DNA of 64,000 nucleotides. It comes from Marasmius tenuissimus (Eukaryota; Basidiomycota; Agaricomycetes; Agaricales; Marasmiaceae). Location: contig JAQOTA010000047.1 in the NCBI GenBank assembly GCA_029532415.1, positions 3,596,001 through 3,660,000 of the forward strand, written 5' to 3'. The position numbers and the translations under genes are program-made. Position 1 is the first letter of the stretch. Every line of letters starts with the position of its first letter. Shown here one piece after another: positions 32,276 through 43,308 of this stretch. A model generated the notes under the pieces. The model did not search any database, was not told where the DNA came from, and was given only the letters and a program-made list of their open reading frames with translations.

Positions 32276-32561
32276 CGGTGACGGTTAATTAATGAGACTC
32301 GAATTGTTGTGGTTGAATAGACTCGGATTGATGGTACCAGGTGGCGGTAGAAACTCGCGACCAGGAACCGACTTGTTGGGTAGCATAGTCTGAACGCAGG
32401 CGAGTGGACTCGGTAATAGTGGGAGAAAGGAGGCAAAAAGGATGCAAAAAATTCGAAGGCGGGCTTTGATTGGGACCAGATTATATACCAATCAAATAAG
32501 GTTCCGAAACGCCGTCTTGGAAATAGCCCGAATGGATGACGCAGCACTCCTTCTCCTCCTA
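32276..32561 (-). promoter_or_regulatory. Spacer between gypsy pol and ORF3 with TATA-like box
   Basis: A non-coding gap of about 285 bp separates the end of pol (TAG at 32562-32564) from ORF3's ATG (32275). On the minus strand TATATAA lies at 32481-32487, about 200 nt before the ATG, next to a GATTGG (inverted CCAAT) motif. This could drive a separate ORF3 transcript. That is inference. Confidence 0.4.
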
Positions 32562-35500
32562 CTATGACAATTTGAATTTACCCTTTGGCAGGTCCTGCCA
32601 TCGCGACACACCATGCAACGCGAAATACTCGTCAACGACTGCCAACCTCTTTACCGTGTCCCAAGGTTCCAACGTGATGTCACCCAGGGACTACCAAACC
32701 TCAAAGAACACCTTCTTTCCTTTCCACTCGTGCCCCCTGATTGAATCCACAAATTCTTCCGTGCTATCAGGTGCACCAAAGTCGTATGGCTCAACTTTGG
32801 ACCGGTTGGGAAAGAGGTGAGGATCGCTCTCATGAAATGGTTTCAGCAGACTGACATGGAACCGATTGTGCAGTCTCCGATCATACAACTCATCGGGCAG
32901 GTTTAATTCATAAGTCGAGGATCTTGGGTCAGCCTTGACCACCGTATACGGACCAACAAACTTGGGGAGTAACTTAGATGCGCGACCGGGAGGGAGTCTC
33001 AGATTCTTTGTGGACAAATAAACTTTATCCCCCTCCTTTATCTCCGGCTCGGGGGATCGTTTCTTGTTCAATTGGTGAGTTTGAAATATGCGAGAGGCAA
33101 TGATAGCATCATGGGCATCGAACAGACTCTGCATCGCTTGTACCCCATAGGCTCGAATACCCGGTAGTCTGTTCTCCTCATGGTGTGGTTCGAACAGCAT
33201 CGAGGGCACATACCCATAGTTTAACTCGAACGGGGCATATCCTGTGGAAGCGCTAACGCTAGAATTTATTGCAAATTCCACCGTTGGTATCTTAATCAGC
33301 CAGTCATGCTGATCAGGGCGCACCGATGCCCGGAAAATCTGTGCCACTGAATGGTTGGCCCGTTCTGTGGCGCCATCCGTCTGCGGATGGAATGAAGTTG
33401 ACATCAATAGCCAGGCTTCCAGCAACCGATGTATCTCCTTCCACCATACAGAGGTGAACTTGGGATCGCGATCAGACACAATAGAACTCGGGAGTCCATG
33501 CAGCCGGACTATCTCTTTGATGTATCTGAGGGATAACTCTGTTGCAGTGTTCTTAGTATGGCAAGGGATCAAGTGTACCATGTTGGTGAGTCTGCAAATG
33601 ACCACCCACAGATAATTGAAACCTTGTATTTCGGGAAAGGGACCGATAAAATCCATCCCAATCGACTCCCAAGGTCGCGAAGGTATAGGGAGTGGATGAA
33701 GTTTACCAGCGGGCGCTTGGTTACTCGATTTGGAACGTTGGCAGGGCTCGCAGGACTGACAGAATTTCTCCACCTGACCAAATATACCCGGCCACCAATA
33801 CCACTGGCGGATATAATCCGCCGTACGCTGTGGTCCAAAATGACCGACGACTTCATGCCCGGTTTCAAGAATAGTGGTACGCAATGATTTGTCGCTTAAC
33901 CTTGAATGAGGGACACACAATACACGTTTCCCAGCCAGATTGCTGGTCCAAATCAGCCCCGACTCTTCGTCGTAACTGAATCTCGGGTGGTCATCAGGCT
34001 TGGCCTCGACCTTTTGGAATAGCGGATCGGATTCATACTGTGTGCGTATCTCATTCAGGAAATTTGGGTTTGACTCAAATTTGGAATGTAAATTAGGTCC
34101 TTCTGCGCGAGAATTCGCTACAGTTGGATTGACGCTTGGAGGAACGCTGAATTCAGGTATATCGGGTTCCCGGGACCTCTCAAGTCGTTCAGCTTCGAGG
34201 TCCCTCGATTCTTTTGGATCCCTTGCTTCCCGAATCGCTCGGAACTGCTCAAGCAGTTCAGCTAGTTCCTCTTTTCGTCCGATAGGTACGTCCTCGCACA
34301 ACTTATCGATACGTACATCGGCACTGACATATTCGTTAGGCGCATGCTTCTCATCAGGAAGGTCAGACTCGTAATACCTTGAAAGTATGTCCGCAACTCG
34401 GTTAGTGACACCTTTCACGTAGGTAATATCAAAATCAAACCGCGATAAGTACTCTATCCAGCGCATCTGGCGGCTGGATAATTTTTTCTGTGTTTTGAAA
34501 AATTCTAAGGCCTTGTGGTCCGTTACTACGTGGATAGGATATCCAATCAGTTTGTCCTCCCACTTTAGTAATGCCTCAAGGATCGCTAATGTTTCTGTTT
34601 CAAAGACTCGGTAGTTTCTTTGGGCGTTGGTAAACTTTTTGGACATGAACCCCGCAGGGCGGCAAGTCTGCCAGGTGGGCCCCTGTCCATACATTGCTCC
34701 GATACCTGATACTGACGCGTCGCATATCACCCAAATTGGCTCTGGTTTGGTTGGATCGACTGGCTTCAAGACTGGGACCTTACAACACAGGTCTTTGATA
34801 TTCCGGAAACAGATATCATGGATAGGTCGCCAAAAGAATGGTTGTCCGTTGTGATTCATCTCAGTCAATGGCGTGGTCCACGATGAAGCATCAGGAAGGA
34901 AGTGCTGTAAGTAGTTAACAAGCCCGAGGAACTTCTGGATATCATTATAGTTCTTTGGCTGTCTCCAGTCTCTAATCTTCTCGAGCTTGTCGGTATCCGC
35001 ATGGAGACCCTTGTCATCAATACGGTGACCCAAACAATCAAGAACCTCAGCATATAACTCGACTTTGGTGGCTTTCAGATACAGGTCACTCATTCAGAGC
35101 CGCTCGAACACGAGTCCCAGGTGATACTCATGTTCCTCAATAGATTTGCTGAACACGAAAATATCGTCCAGGTATACCTGCATGAAAACGCCAATATATT
35201 CGCGAAATATTGTATTCATCAGTCGCTGGAATGTAGATGGTGCATTAGTATCACCTTGCTGCATGACTTGACTCAGAAATGTTCCCATGGGGGTCGCAAA
35301 TGCAGTTTTATGAACATCTTCAGGCAGTATTCGCACTTGTTCATACACGTCAGACAGATCAATTTTTGATCTGAATGGTGCAGAAGCCACCTGCATACGG
35401 ATGAGCTCCTGATCTGGTAGGGGCGTTACATCTTTTACAGTGTTGGCCCTCCGTTCACGGCAGTCCACAGTCGTTCTCAACTTCCCATCCTTCTTGGGAA

Positions 35501-35918
35501 TACACAACATGGGTGCCGCTTGCGCTACAGGTTTTGGTATCCACCATTCTGCACGCATGTAACGCTGAATTTTTTCAGCCAGCTGTCCTCTCATTGAATC
35601 CGGACAGCGAGGCATGTAATAGCAATATTGTTTACTCGGGTCTATCAATGGTATGGTGTGGTTTACCTCCCGAAGTGGAGGCAACTTTTCTGGTACTCCT
35701 CCGAGGATATCAGCGTATTTCTCCAACCATTGCTGGCGAAGTCGTGGTATATCCTCAGGACTCAAAGGTGAGCGGTTTTGTTCATTACTTGACTCCCTTA
35801 CTTCCTCAACAAAGGTTCTAGCTTTAGCGCGCGGCCTTATCTGGATTTTGAGCGCGCATGAACTCGAGGACGAGATCATCCACTGCTGTAGGATCCCGAC
35901 GTGTAACTGCGAAATCAA
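32562..35918 (-). pseudogene. Gypsy pol: reverse transcriptase, RNase H, integrase, chromodomain-like end
   Basis: RT comes first, with IPKKDGKLRTTVDCR, RSKIDLSDVYEQ and the catalytic YLDDIFVFS (near 35,150). Then RNase H (WVICDASVSGIGA, VTDHKALEFF), an integrase zinc finger (HEVVGHF...CQSCEPCQRS) and the integrase core D-D-E (GMDFIGPF, VSDRDPKF, TDGATERAN). The C-terminus, KKVFFEVW followed by LGDITLEPWDTVKRL and DEYFALHGV, resembles the chromodomain-like tail of fungal gypsy integrases. Two stops interrupt it: TGA at 35094-35096 (ERL|MSDLYL) and TAG at 32691-32693 just before the chromodomain-like tail. Both fit C-to-T changes from CGA and CAG. The first part is in a different frame from the upstream protease reading. 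Confidence 0.92.
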
Positions 35919-37080
35919 TCATCGCAAATAGGTCATCAATTCCGAGGTTATCCTCGGAACCCAATAGTATAGGCAAGTTAGGACTCAATGTATGTTTCCG
36001 TTTTATACTCTCGTCATCTGACACAGTTTCGACCTTCACTCGTTGTACTGAAGGTGGGTTCGCATGATTACTGCTACCATATAGTCATTTCTCATGCTTC
36101 TGACTCGTTTCGGGTTGCTCTGTACGCTTTATTGACTCATTTTTCTGGGTGGCCTTCGGGATTCTTGGCTTGAGATTGTATGTTGGCTCTTTTCTTGGTC
36201 TCGGCTTGACTTCAATCTCTTCCCGATCTCCTATAGCTATGTTGTCTGCAACTCGTTTTGAAGCTCGGCGCACTAATTCCGTAAGTTCCTCCCCCTCTGA
36301 AAGAGTAGGAACTACTGAGCCTTTCATTTTTACAGTATCATCCCCAAAATCAAGAGATATACCGTGACGACGCATAAAAACCGTGCCCACCACGGCGTCG
36401 TATCTGTCCACATTCGCAATATCAAAGTAATCGCGACCCTCAACCTTCTGTTTGGCTGGGGATATAGAATATGAGGTCGTGCACCCGTAGGTGATTCGCG
36501 ACTTGCTACCTTTGGTACCCAGCTGAAGCGTCACCGGATTTTCCAACTGGTACACTCTCATTTTTGCAACTCTGGCAAAATGGGGACTCACAGCATCTGC
36601 CGTACTCCCGCTGTCAAATAGCGCGAATGCTTTGATACCATTCAACTCTACCCAAGCTGCCAAACAGCGCTTCTCCGCTGTCTTACGCTCGGGACGTTTC
36701 CCGGATCGGGAGTATCGCACAGGTTTGGGTTCAACGGATGCAATTTTTTCCCCGTTTGGTTGCTCAGTTATCGACCGAAAGTATTCGCCAAAATTCATCT
36801 GCAATACTACCTCGTCGATCTCAAGCTCAGAACCACTCCCGGGATCATCCCTGATAGCCGCCATTCGTTCTATCGGGGATCCCAAAGTGTACTCATCATA
36901 ATCGGAACCGTATCCCCCGTCAGACTGGTAGTCACGCATAAACCCAACTCGATCCTCGCCATCCGAGTCCCCACTTGAATATTGGGACCCGTAGTATGAA
37001 TCAGGTGAGTGCTGTGGGTCAGATTCATCCCCCGAGTCTGGGGGCTCGCTACGGTCATCAACAATGTCGTTCTGGGCCAT
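35824..37080 (-). pseudogene. Gypsy aspartic protease region
   Basis: ATG 37080 starts MAQNDIVDDRSEPPDSG. An acidic N-terminus is followed by the retropepsin-type motif FALFDSGSTADAVSP and a hydrophobic AVVGTVFMRRHG segment. The frame is closed by TGA at 36085-36087 (likely CGA) and then stays open in the same frame to 35824. RT lies in another frame starting around 35918, so one frame change separates protease from RT. It could be a decay indel or a frameshift site. The upstream edge (37081-37106) abuts the inverted duplication, so sequence that once linked gag and protease may be missing. Confidence 0.8.
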
Positions 37081-37106
37081 GATCTGCTCGTCAGTGGGTG
37101 AGTTAA

Positions 37107-37456
37107 CAGATAGCTCATCTCAGGTTCCACGTTAAACACGGCGGCTTCCTCATCCCGAGCCACACCATACGCCATGCAAAGGCCAACACTATTCCTACTC
37201 CTATTGTGCTCTCTGGAACCATGGCAGGTGCCCAGTCATTCCCTACAACACCTGAGGAGCTTCAACCATTGATAGCTCGTTCACAGCTTCCAGGGGAGTT
37301 TGATGCCCTCATCAAGCTTCGTTACATGCGAGGTTTGGCCACCATGTTGCGATATGTCCACTCCAAGGATCCTGATCACGTCCCTGACGTATCCGGAATC
37401 GCTCTGGATTGCATTAATGCGCCAATTGACCCGGAATGGGCACGCCATACCGTCTA
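37107..37456 (+). repeat. Gypsy internal inverted duplication, arm R
   Basis: 350-bp inverted copy of ORF3 sequence 31113-31462, inserted between ORF1 and the protease ORF. On the plus strand it still reads an ORF3 fragment (LPGEFDALIKLRYMRGLATML and beyond) ending at a TAG just past the arm. In the element's own direction it supplies an unrelated C-terminal extension to ORF1. Confidence 0.9.
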
Positions 37457-38306
37457 GATCATAGTCTCGTAGCACTTGGAGAACATATCGGCGCCTGAGT
37501 TCACGTTGATATTCGTGTACTCGGGATTGAATTTGCTGTGAAGCACGCGATGCTACCGATGGTAGAGGTCTCCGTATATTACGCTGGAACTCGGACCACC
37601 CATCAATTCTGTAGGACCATTGAGTGTCCTTCTCCGATGGGGTAGGTAGTCTCTGAGACACAGAGTCCTCGTTCATGTTATCATTATCGGTCTCCTCATT
37701 CACCTTATCCTCTTCATCGGTCGCTTTATCAGCCTCATCAATATTTTTATCTGTCTCGGAAGGTGGTTCAACGCTGCCAATGCGAAGCTTAGGCATGGGC
37801 TTCTTTCCTCTGCGGATAGCAGCTCTATCAGTCTCGCTGAGGATGTCAGCCGCGCTGACCACTCGTGATTCTCTCCTGGATGCATTGTCATTGCTCGATG
37901 ATGGAGTAGAAAACTCATCACCATGTGAGGAAGGCATCTTCTGATTGTTGGGCTTGGATGCTAGTCTCACGTTCGCGCTAACCTCAGGGGTGTTCCAAAT
38001 ATTCATTGCATTGTTCATGATATTACTCGAAGACTCGTTAACATTACGAGCTCTACCGCTCCCACCGGGTGTGGAGGTGTTGCTCACGCGCATAGGAATA
38101 GTGCTAGGCCTCTTCATCCTCGATGATGATGACGAAGAGGTCCTGGCCTGACTCGGATGTGAAGTACGGGTCGTAGTGATAGCCATGGGCTTAGATACGC
38201 GGGGAATTGCTGGGGAAGGGGATTCTTTGGCGTAGGGAAGGTCCTCGGCAGTCTTCTTGACTTGCTGTGAGGTACTGCGGGTATGTTTTGCGAACGTGTT
38301 GGGCAA
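37281..38306 (-). pseudogene. Gypsy ORF1 (gag-position, truncated)
   Basis: A frame read on the minus strand in the gag position. It is rich in Ser, Thr and basic residues, then acidic (DEADKATDEEDKVNEE), then ends in a basic helix-like stretch (SRVHEYQRELRRRYVLQVLRDYD). No zinc knuckle is visible. The frame has no ATG at its N-terminal edge (TTG at 38306); the first in-frame ATG is 38186. From 37456 to the stop at 37281 it reads the inverted ORF3 copy, so the natural C-terminus appears to have been lost. Gag identity rests on position only. Confidence 0.55.
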
Positions 38307-38416
38307 AGGTGAGGTTTGGTTGGAGATGGAAAATTTTTCTGGTTGATGTGCGAGTGATAAGAGGGGAGAGTAGAGGAGGAGTGGTTGCAGTGATAAAAAC
38401 TGTTGTGTAAAAAATG

Positions 38417-38601
38417 TGTAAGAGCTTATCCCTCGGTGCCTAAGGCCTCAATACACAAGACAGGGCGTTTAGATTACCACTGCTATGTACAAGACGACGT
38501 AAGGCAAGGTGAAGGTAAAAAGCTAAGGAATATACTAGAATGTTCTGCTTATATACTAGGGACCGTGTGAAATGGTGCTACTTTCGGCAACGGCCGTTAC
38601 A
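38417..38601 (-). repeat. Gypsy LTR (5' LTR in coding sense)
   Basis: 185 bp, TGTAA...TTACA, paired with 22852-23036. The target duplication AATTC follows at 38602-38606. Confidence 0.93.
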
Positions 38602-38606
38602 AATTC

Positions 38607-40302
38607 GGAGCGCTTGAAAATGAGAAGCAGAGTCGGGAGTCAGGACTAGTGACGGAAAGGGCAAGGATGAAAGCCGTACCTACATAAAATTCCTCCGAAG
38701 CCTAAAAACCCGATCTCACCTACCATGATTTGGCCTAACAACTCTAGTAAACATCCGTGGAGATTGACAAGCCCAGATAAGGTTTCCCCGGCAATGTCAT
38801 CATACCCTGATGGTAAAACCGCCATGTCACTCCTTGAGTACCAATCCGATGATGCGGTGGCTGCATTGGGGTTTTCAAGAGCATACTACGATGGTGAGCT
38901 CCGATGAGCCCTCGCTGAGCTCGACCACCTCACTCTATGACGTTCGGTGGCGTTCAAGTGCATTATATGCGAACTTTGTGGGTGCTGAGATGCTAAGTGG
39001 TCGTTAGCTGGAAGAATGGACGGAGACAGACGCTTCCATACCACTTCCCTAGACTAATGCACAGTCACCCTCTCCTACTTCCGTGACCGTGATTGCTAGT
39101 GACCTTCTGCCGGTGATGACAGTTAAGCAAGCGGTGTGGTAGGTACGAGGGTAAATAACGCACCTTTCAAAGCAGAAAATCAAACAAGCCGACATATGTA
39201 TGGTAATCTTCAACACTCTGGTATGTTGAACTTTCGTTTGGACCATTCCACAGAAAATACCAATGAAGAAATTGATCGACGAAGTGAATTCCGTGACATA
39301 CCTCGAGGCGGCGATATCCATCCAGTCGTCAAGCCCTTGTTCGAGTGAGGGTTCCCTTGGCAGCCTTTGGATTGGAAACGGGTCTTCAGTCGTGGCACAA
39401 GGTCGATATCGAATGAATTGCGAATATCGAGGGGAAAAAGACCACAGGTGGCAGATGGTATGGCCGAAAACTGAATTGAATTTCCGTGCAGCTTGTTGAT
39501 TTCCGAACATCGATTCCCCAGTCGCTCGAAGGGTACCGTAGTGCGTGAGCACGTTCATACCTTCCAGATAAGGCGTTTGTTTGTTCAAGATAAGAGCTCC
39601 GATGTAAAAAAAGGCAAGGTCCAGGCAACTCACCACCTCAAGGCTCGTACCACCTAGCCACTTGTTCCTCTTGCTCTCCAGCAGCTTCTATTCCTGCAAA
39701 TTTTGAAGGATCACGCTATAAACAGGTTCGAGCCAGCGATGACCGATTGTCATAATATGCGATCCGAGCGCATCAAAAAGCCCCGATTCTGAGGGCAAAG
39801 GTCGATTATACGAGGCTCTGCAGGGGTCATTAGCCATAGAAACAGTATACGTTATAGAAGCTGACCATGTTCGTCCCAACAGCATCCGACAACGTTGAAC
39901 TTCCCATAGATGCGAGTTTGAGCATCGCCTGAGAGATCATTACTGCACGACAGTCAAGTCGTGAAGCGCAGACAATACATCATATGAGCGTTACCGAAAT
40001 CCAGATACACTTGATACTTGTGATACGAAGAAGGACTTCCAGGAGATGATGATGCGAGCGATGTCATGAAGGTCGGAGACAAGCGGTTATTTGTGTCTTG
40101 TTTGGGCAATGGGCTCTCTGTCCGGCAGGCAATCGGCTGAGCGGAATTCCGGGGCCGACTGGCCTCCTGAGCCTTGGAAGCGGTGGAAGTAGGTTTCGAA
40201 CTAACGAGGGCAAACAGTTTGAGTGTGGCCTTCACTGAGCATGAGGGGGCAACGATCGGATAAAACATCCCATGCCCACAGACAAAGTAATAAAAAACCG
40301 AT
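38607..40302. other. Region with possible minus-strand gene, unresolved
   Basis: Minus-strand frames at 39049-39636 (LDLAFFYIGALILNKQTPYLEG), 39688-39885 (RWLEPVYSVILQNLQE) and 39954-40290 (SPTFMTSLASSSPGSP, YQVYLDFG) look more protein-like than their plus-strand shadows. They could be exons of one gene. I could not find a set of splice sites that joins them in phase, and I recognise no domain. Confidence 0.35.
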
Positions 40303-41127
40303 TTAAATTCCAACAGAAGCCCTCTCGTATCGAAGGACTCGATCAACAAGCCTCCCAGCTCGTCCATCAATCCATCCGCTCGCATGTTTCCACTCCTCGC
40401 TCTCGTCGCCCCAGGTAATCTTCACCATAGCGATCCATGCGGCAAACGCAAGATCCGCGAACACCGGTTCATCTCCCATGAGGAAAATCCTCTCCTCTCC
40501 GTCGCGATTGTGATAACTACCCATCTCATACGCCTCCTTCAGCCCATCATACCCAACTCTCAATTTTTCCCAAGTTTTCCCCTGTTCTTCCGCAGGTAAG
40601 GGCGGTGGAATAGGTCCATACTTCCTCGCCCTACTCTCTAACGCTTCATTCGACGAAAGCTCCATAACCTTCGGGAGATAAACCTCTGCTATCGCGGTCA
40701 GCTTCTCCTCAACAATTTGTATGAAAGCAGCTTGTAGAATCTCCGTCCCCGCTGGCAAGACTTTCGGAGTCTCAGGATACGCTTCGTCCAAGTAGTGTGC
40801 AATGCGAAACGAGTCTGAAATACACTTTCCCGTGCCAGAGTCGTGTATAAAAGGAACGGTGTATCGGGGTGTGCCGTCGGACTTCTTGGACGTGGGAGGC
40901 GCACCGATGGATTTGGCGGTGCTTTCAATGACATCGATCGTGATTATGATGATTTTGTACGGAAGCTTCTTGTAATTCAACGTGAAACTGGGGAAGAAAG
41001 TCCGGTGAGAAGGACGTATGTCAGCCGCAACCTGCACAAGCAAGACTCACATAACCTTTCGGTCGTTGGGTGAGGCTCCCAAACTTTGCGGAATCTTGCT
41101 AGGCCCAAGGTCGTATACGCTGATCAT
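40303..41127 (-). CDS. Glutathione S-transferase-like protein
   Basis: Two exons, 41051-41127 and 40303-40987 (intron 40988-41050, GTGAGT...CCCCAG), 762 nt, 253 aa. The N-terminal thioredoxin-fold part reads MISVYDLGPSKIPQSLG, then TLNYKKLPYK and IGAPPTSKK. YTVPFIHD carries the conserved cis-Pro, and SDSFRIAHYLDEAYP is typical of the fungal Ure2p/GstA-like GST N-domain. A helical C-terminal domain contains GDEPVFADLAFAAW, the GST C-domain N-capping/hydrophobic staple region. The enzyme would conjugate or reduce substrates with glutathione in the cytosol. Family members in wood- and plant-associated basidiomycetes handle small aromatic toxins; the substrate here is unknown. Intact. Confidence 0.87.
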
Positions 41128-41419
41128 TATAGTATCCTGTCTATGGGAAATGGATGATTTGGCTGGTTTATCTATGTACTGGCCCTGGTCTTATAAGCAG
41201 GAAACGGCGCCGACTAAACCGGTATAGTCTAAGTATGAGCTCGATCTGTTCCCCTTTCCATACCGGCACCTTCCGGCGATGACTCGTCGATGATTTATAT
41301 GCGGAGAGTATCGGGTTAGAATCGTTTTGAAACGGTAAAACATGCCCTGAAATAGACACAGCTCGAGATGAGGCTGTTCCTGAGGTATCATGGAAGGCCT
41401 GAGTGGAAAAATGTTCAGT

Positions 41420-41515
41420 GCCCCATGGCTGAGTTGGTTACAGCGTCCGACTGTTACTCCCACCGACGGTCTGGAAAGCAATCGGAAGGTCGTGAGTTCG
41501 AGCCTCACTGGGGCA
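41420..41515 (+). tRNA. tRNA-Asn (GTT) with intron
   Basis: Acceptor GCCCCA(T) pairs with (C)TGGGGC, with one mismatch at the last pair. D arm GGCTGAGTTGGTTACAGC. Anticodon stem TCCGA/TCGGA around CTGTTA gives anticodon GTT. An intron of about 23-24 nt (CTCCCACC...AAGCA) follows the nucleotide 3' of the anticodon. The T arm is GTGAG-TTCGAGC-CTCAC. Confidence 0.88.
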
Positions 41516-41663
41516 GTATTTTTCCCCCAATCAACCACCAGTAATAACCACGGCAAACCTCATTTTGTGAAAACTCCAAGCAGTTGACCCCAATTATGAT
41601 GGTTTTGAGGAGACGAGGAGCGGGTGTGGGCGTCCAAATGTCAATCATTCACACAAAAATAAC

Positions 41664-41759
41664 TGCCGATTGGCTGGATTGAACAACCGACCTTTGCATC
41701 AAGTTCTTCGCAGATGTGATCAATACAAGTGCAACGCTCTACCACTAAGCTAAATCGGC
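41664..41759 (-). tRNA. tRNA-Thr (TGT) with intron
   Basis: On the minus strand GCCGATT (41759-41753) pairs with AATCGGC, and the discriminator A is the complement of 41664. The anticodon stem TTGCA/TGCAA encloses CTTGTA, anticodon TGT, followed by an intron of about 25 nt. T loop TTCAATC. Only about 150 bp from tRNA-Asn, on the opposite strand. Confidence 0.9.
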
Positions 41760-42567
41760 TATACGAATGACACTTTACTGAGCTACAAGATGCTCGTCCT
41801 GCTTCTGAATCTAGATTTGCACGCCGTTTGAGACCATAGATGAGTCACCAGGGCCAGATCAGCAGGTTAATCGCTTGGGAGTATGTTACGGGAGCCTTGT
41901 ATATTTTTAGTTGAAGTGTAAATATAGGGTGTTCCTTGTCGCCATTCTAAGGGACTCTCACGAGTTTCAATCACATTCTCGAGATACCTGAATCGCGTGC
42001 TCTGAAGCTTCGGAACGTGGAAATCACAGTCTTCTCGCCACTGCTAAGCGAGCAAGGCGTACGTGACAGGAAGACAGACCCAAGAACATTCAAACATTGC
42101 CGAATATGTACCTCACCTTTCAGGGACGAAACGGGGTCCTTTCATTTTGAATCTTTGACAGCAGCCACTGGCCAAGGGTTTGGTCATTGCTTTCAATGTT
42201 CATGTACAAATTATGCGTTCGTCTGTGGGTCTGTGGAGCTTGTAATAATACTAGTAATTGTGATTGTAACGAGCGGCGGTAAAAAGTAAATGAGCGTGTC
42301 CATTGTCCGTTCTGATGTGAACCCCCAGAGAAATAAGTGAAAAAATGAAAAAGATGAATCCCCTTCCAGCGAGTTTGTCACTGAGAGCGGGATGAACGCA
42401 AGGCTGCGTTAGGCAAAAGATGTGTTGAATGATCCCCGTTATGATTTCAACCCAACCCCGTTATTGTCGGTAGCCCAAAGAGCACGATTTTCGAACCTGT
42501 CGAATATTCTCATTTAGTATCCCAACGCCGAGTCCCCGGGAGAAAAAGTTCACATACCTCCCAGGTC
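41760..42567. other. Intergenic
   Basis: No supported gene. The ORF at 42017-42289 is probably a chance frame. Confidence 0.5.
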
Positions 42568-42813
42568 TTACACCTCAGACTTTCCGCGAACCAACCGGTC
42601 ACTATCAGTCTCGTCCTCCGACCACTCTGACGAATGCCCTTTTCCTCCACTGCTTCCACCCTTGATAAACTTGTGCACCGACGCGTTTGAGCTAACAGGC
42701 GCCTTCTGGATTCTTCTCTTCTTCCGTAGGTAGTAGGCTGTACCGAGAATAATCATAACGGCGACCATCGTGAAGGGCACGGCAATTCCGACGATGACTG
42801 CTGTCTTAACCAT
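42568..42813 (-). CDS. Small single-pass membrane protein
   Basis: 81 aa from ATG 42813: MVKTAVIVGIAVPFTMVAVM and a further IILGTAYYL form one long TM segment. It is followed by the basic stop-transfer patch RKKRRIQK and a Ser/Gly-rich acidic tail with SEWSEDETDSDR. A TATATATA box lies about 90 nt upstream (about 42,903-42,910 on the minus strand), which supports this start. The reading frame is open further upstream (to about 43,167) but contains no ATG there. The predicted topology has a short N-terminus and a cytoplasmic tail with possible casein-kinase sites. Function unknown. Confidence 0.55.
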   Translation of the reverse strand: MVKTAVIVGIAVPFTMVAVMIILGTAYYLRKKRRIQKAPVSSNASVHKFIKGGSSGGKGHSSEWSEDETDSDRLVRGKSEV

Positions 42814-43308
42814 AGTGAAAGTAGGGGAACGGGTTGGGGACCGAGGGGTGGTGATGGGGAAAGTTGGGGGGGGGGAAATGGCAGTCGTCGAGTTGAACAC
42901 GACTATATATATGATGGAGCGTTGAACGTAAAGGCTGCCAGACAGCGACAAACAAGAATCGAAGAGGATTGGCGATGAATGGTTGGATGACCGCAGCGTA
43001 ACGAGAGGGGAATCGCTTAGAGTCGCGAGCGAGTCTTCGGCTCGGCGTTCTCTGAGCTCATTGAGTCGGATAATGCTCAAGCTGTAGAGCGTCAAGAGAA
43101 GGCCCCATAGAGAAATATTCAAGACGCAAGGACGGCGGGAAGTGGTACTTAAACTGAGACTATGCACTAAGTAGCCATCCTAGGAGATGACGGCGAAGAG
43201 TTTCCAAAGAAATGCTTGTAGGGTTCGCTGGCCGTCGACAATTCGTCAATCTGTCAATACAGAACACCAAAGTGACATCAATCAAAAAGGTTCTTCCTTC
43301 GCGATCGA

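Larger units (their letters stand above)
22852..38601 (-). mobile_element. Ty3/gypsy LTR retrotransposon with nested copia insertion
   Basis: Two 185-bp LTRs (22852-23036 and 38417-38601) both start TGTAA and end TTACA. They differ at three sites, all transitions. The outer flanks are a 5-bp target duplication AATTC (22847-22851 and 38602-38606), which proves that these LTRs bound one insertion. Coding runs on the minus strand: ORF1, protease, pol, then an extra ORF. The 15,750-bp span includes a 6,982-bp copia element plus its duplicated GATGT. Without them the element is about 8.76 kb. A purine-rich tract (GGGGAGAG on the minus strand, 23037-23044) lies next to the coding-sense 3' LTR. No standard tRNA primer site is evident next to the coding-sense 5' LTR. 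Stops in several ORFs indicate an inactive copy. Confidence 0.92.

Noticed and set aside
37206..37457. Plus-strand 83-aa ORF as a host gene
   Set aside because: It is an inverted 350-bp copy of gypsy ORF3 (31113-31462) and ends right after the duplication edge.
41390..41587. Plus-strand ORF over tRNA-Asn
   Set aside because: The open frame is produced by the tRNA gene and its intron.
42814..43167. Upstream extension of the small membrane protein to 199 aa
   Set aside because: The open frame upstream has no ATG (its first codon is GTG), and a TATA box lies inside it, so the shorter ATG 42813 start was used.
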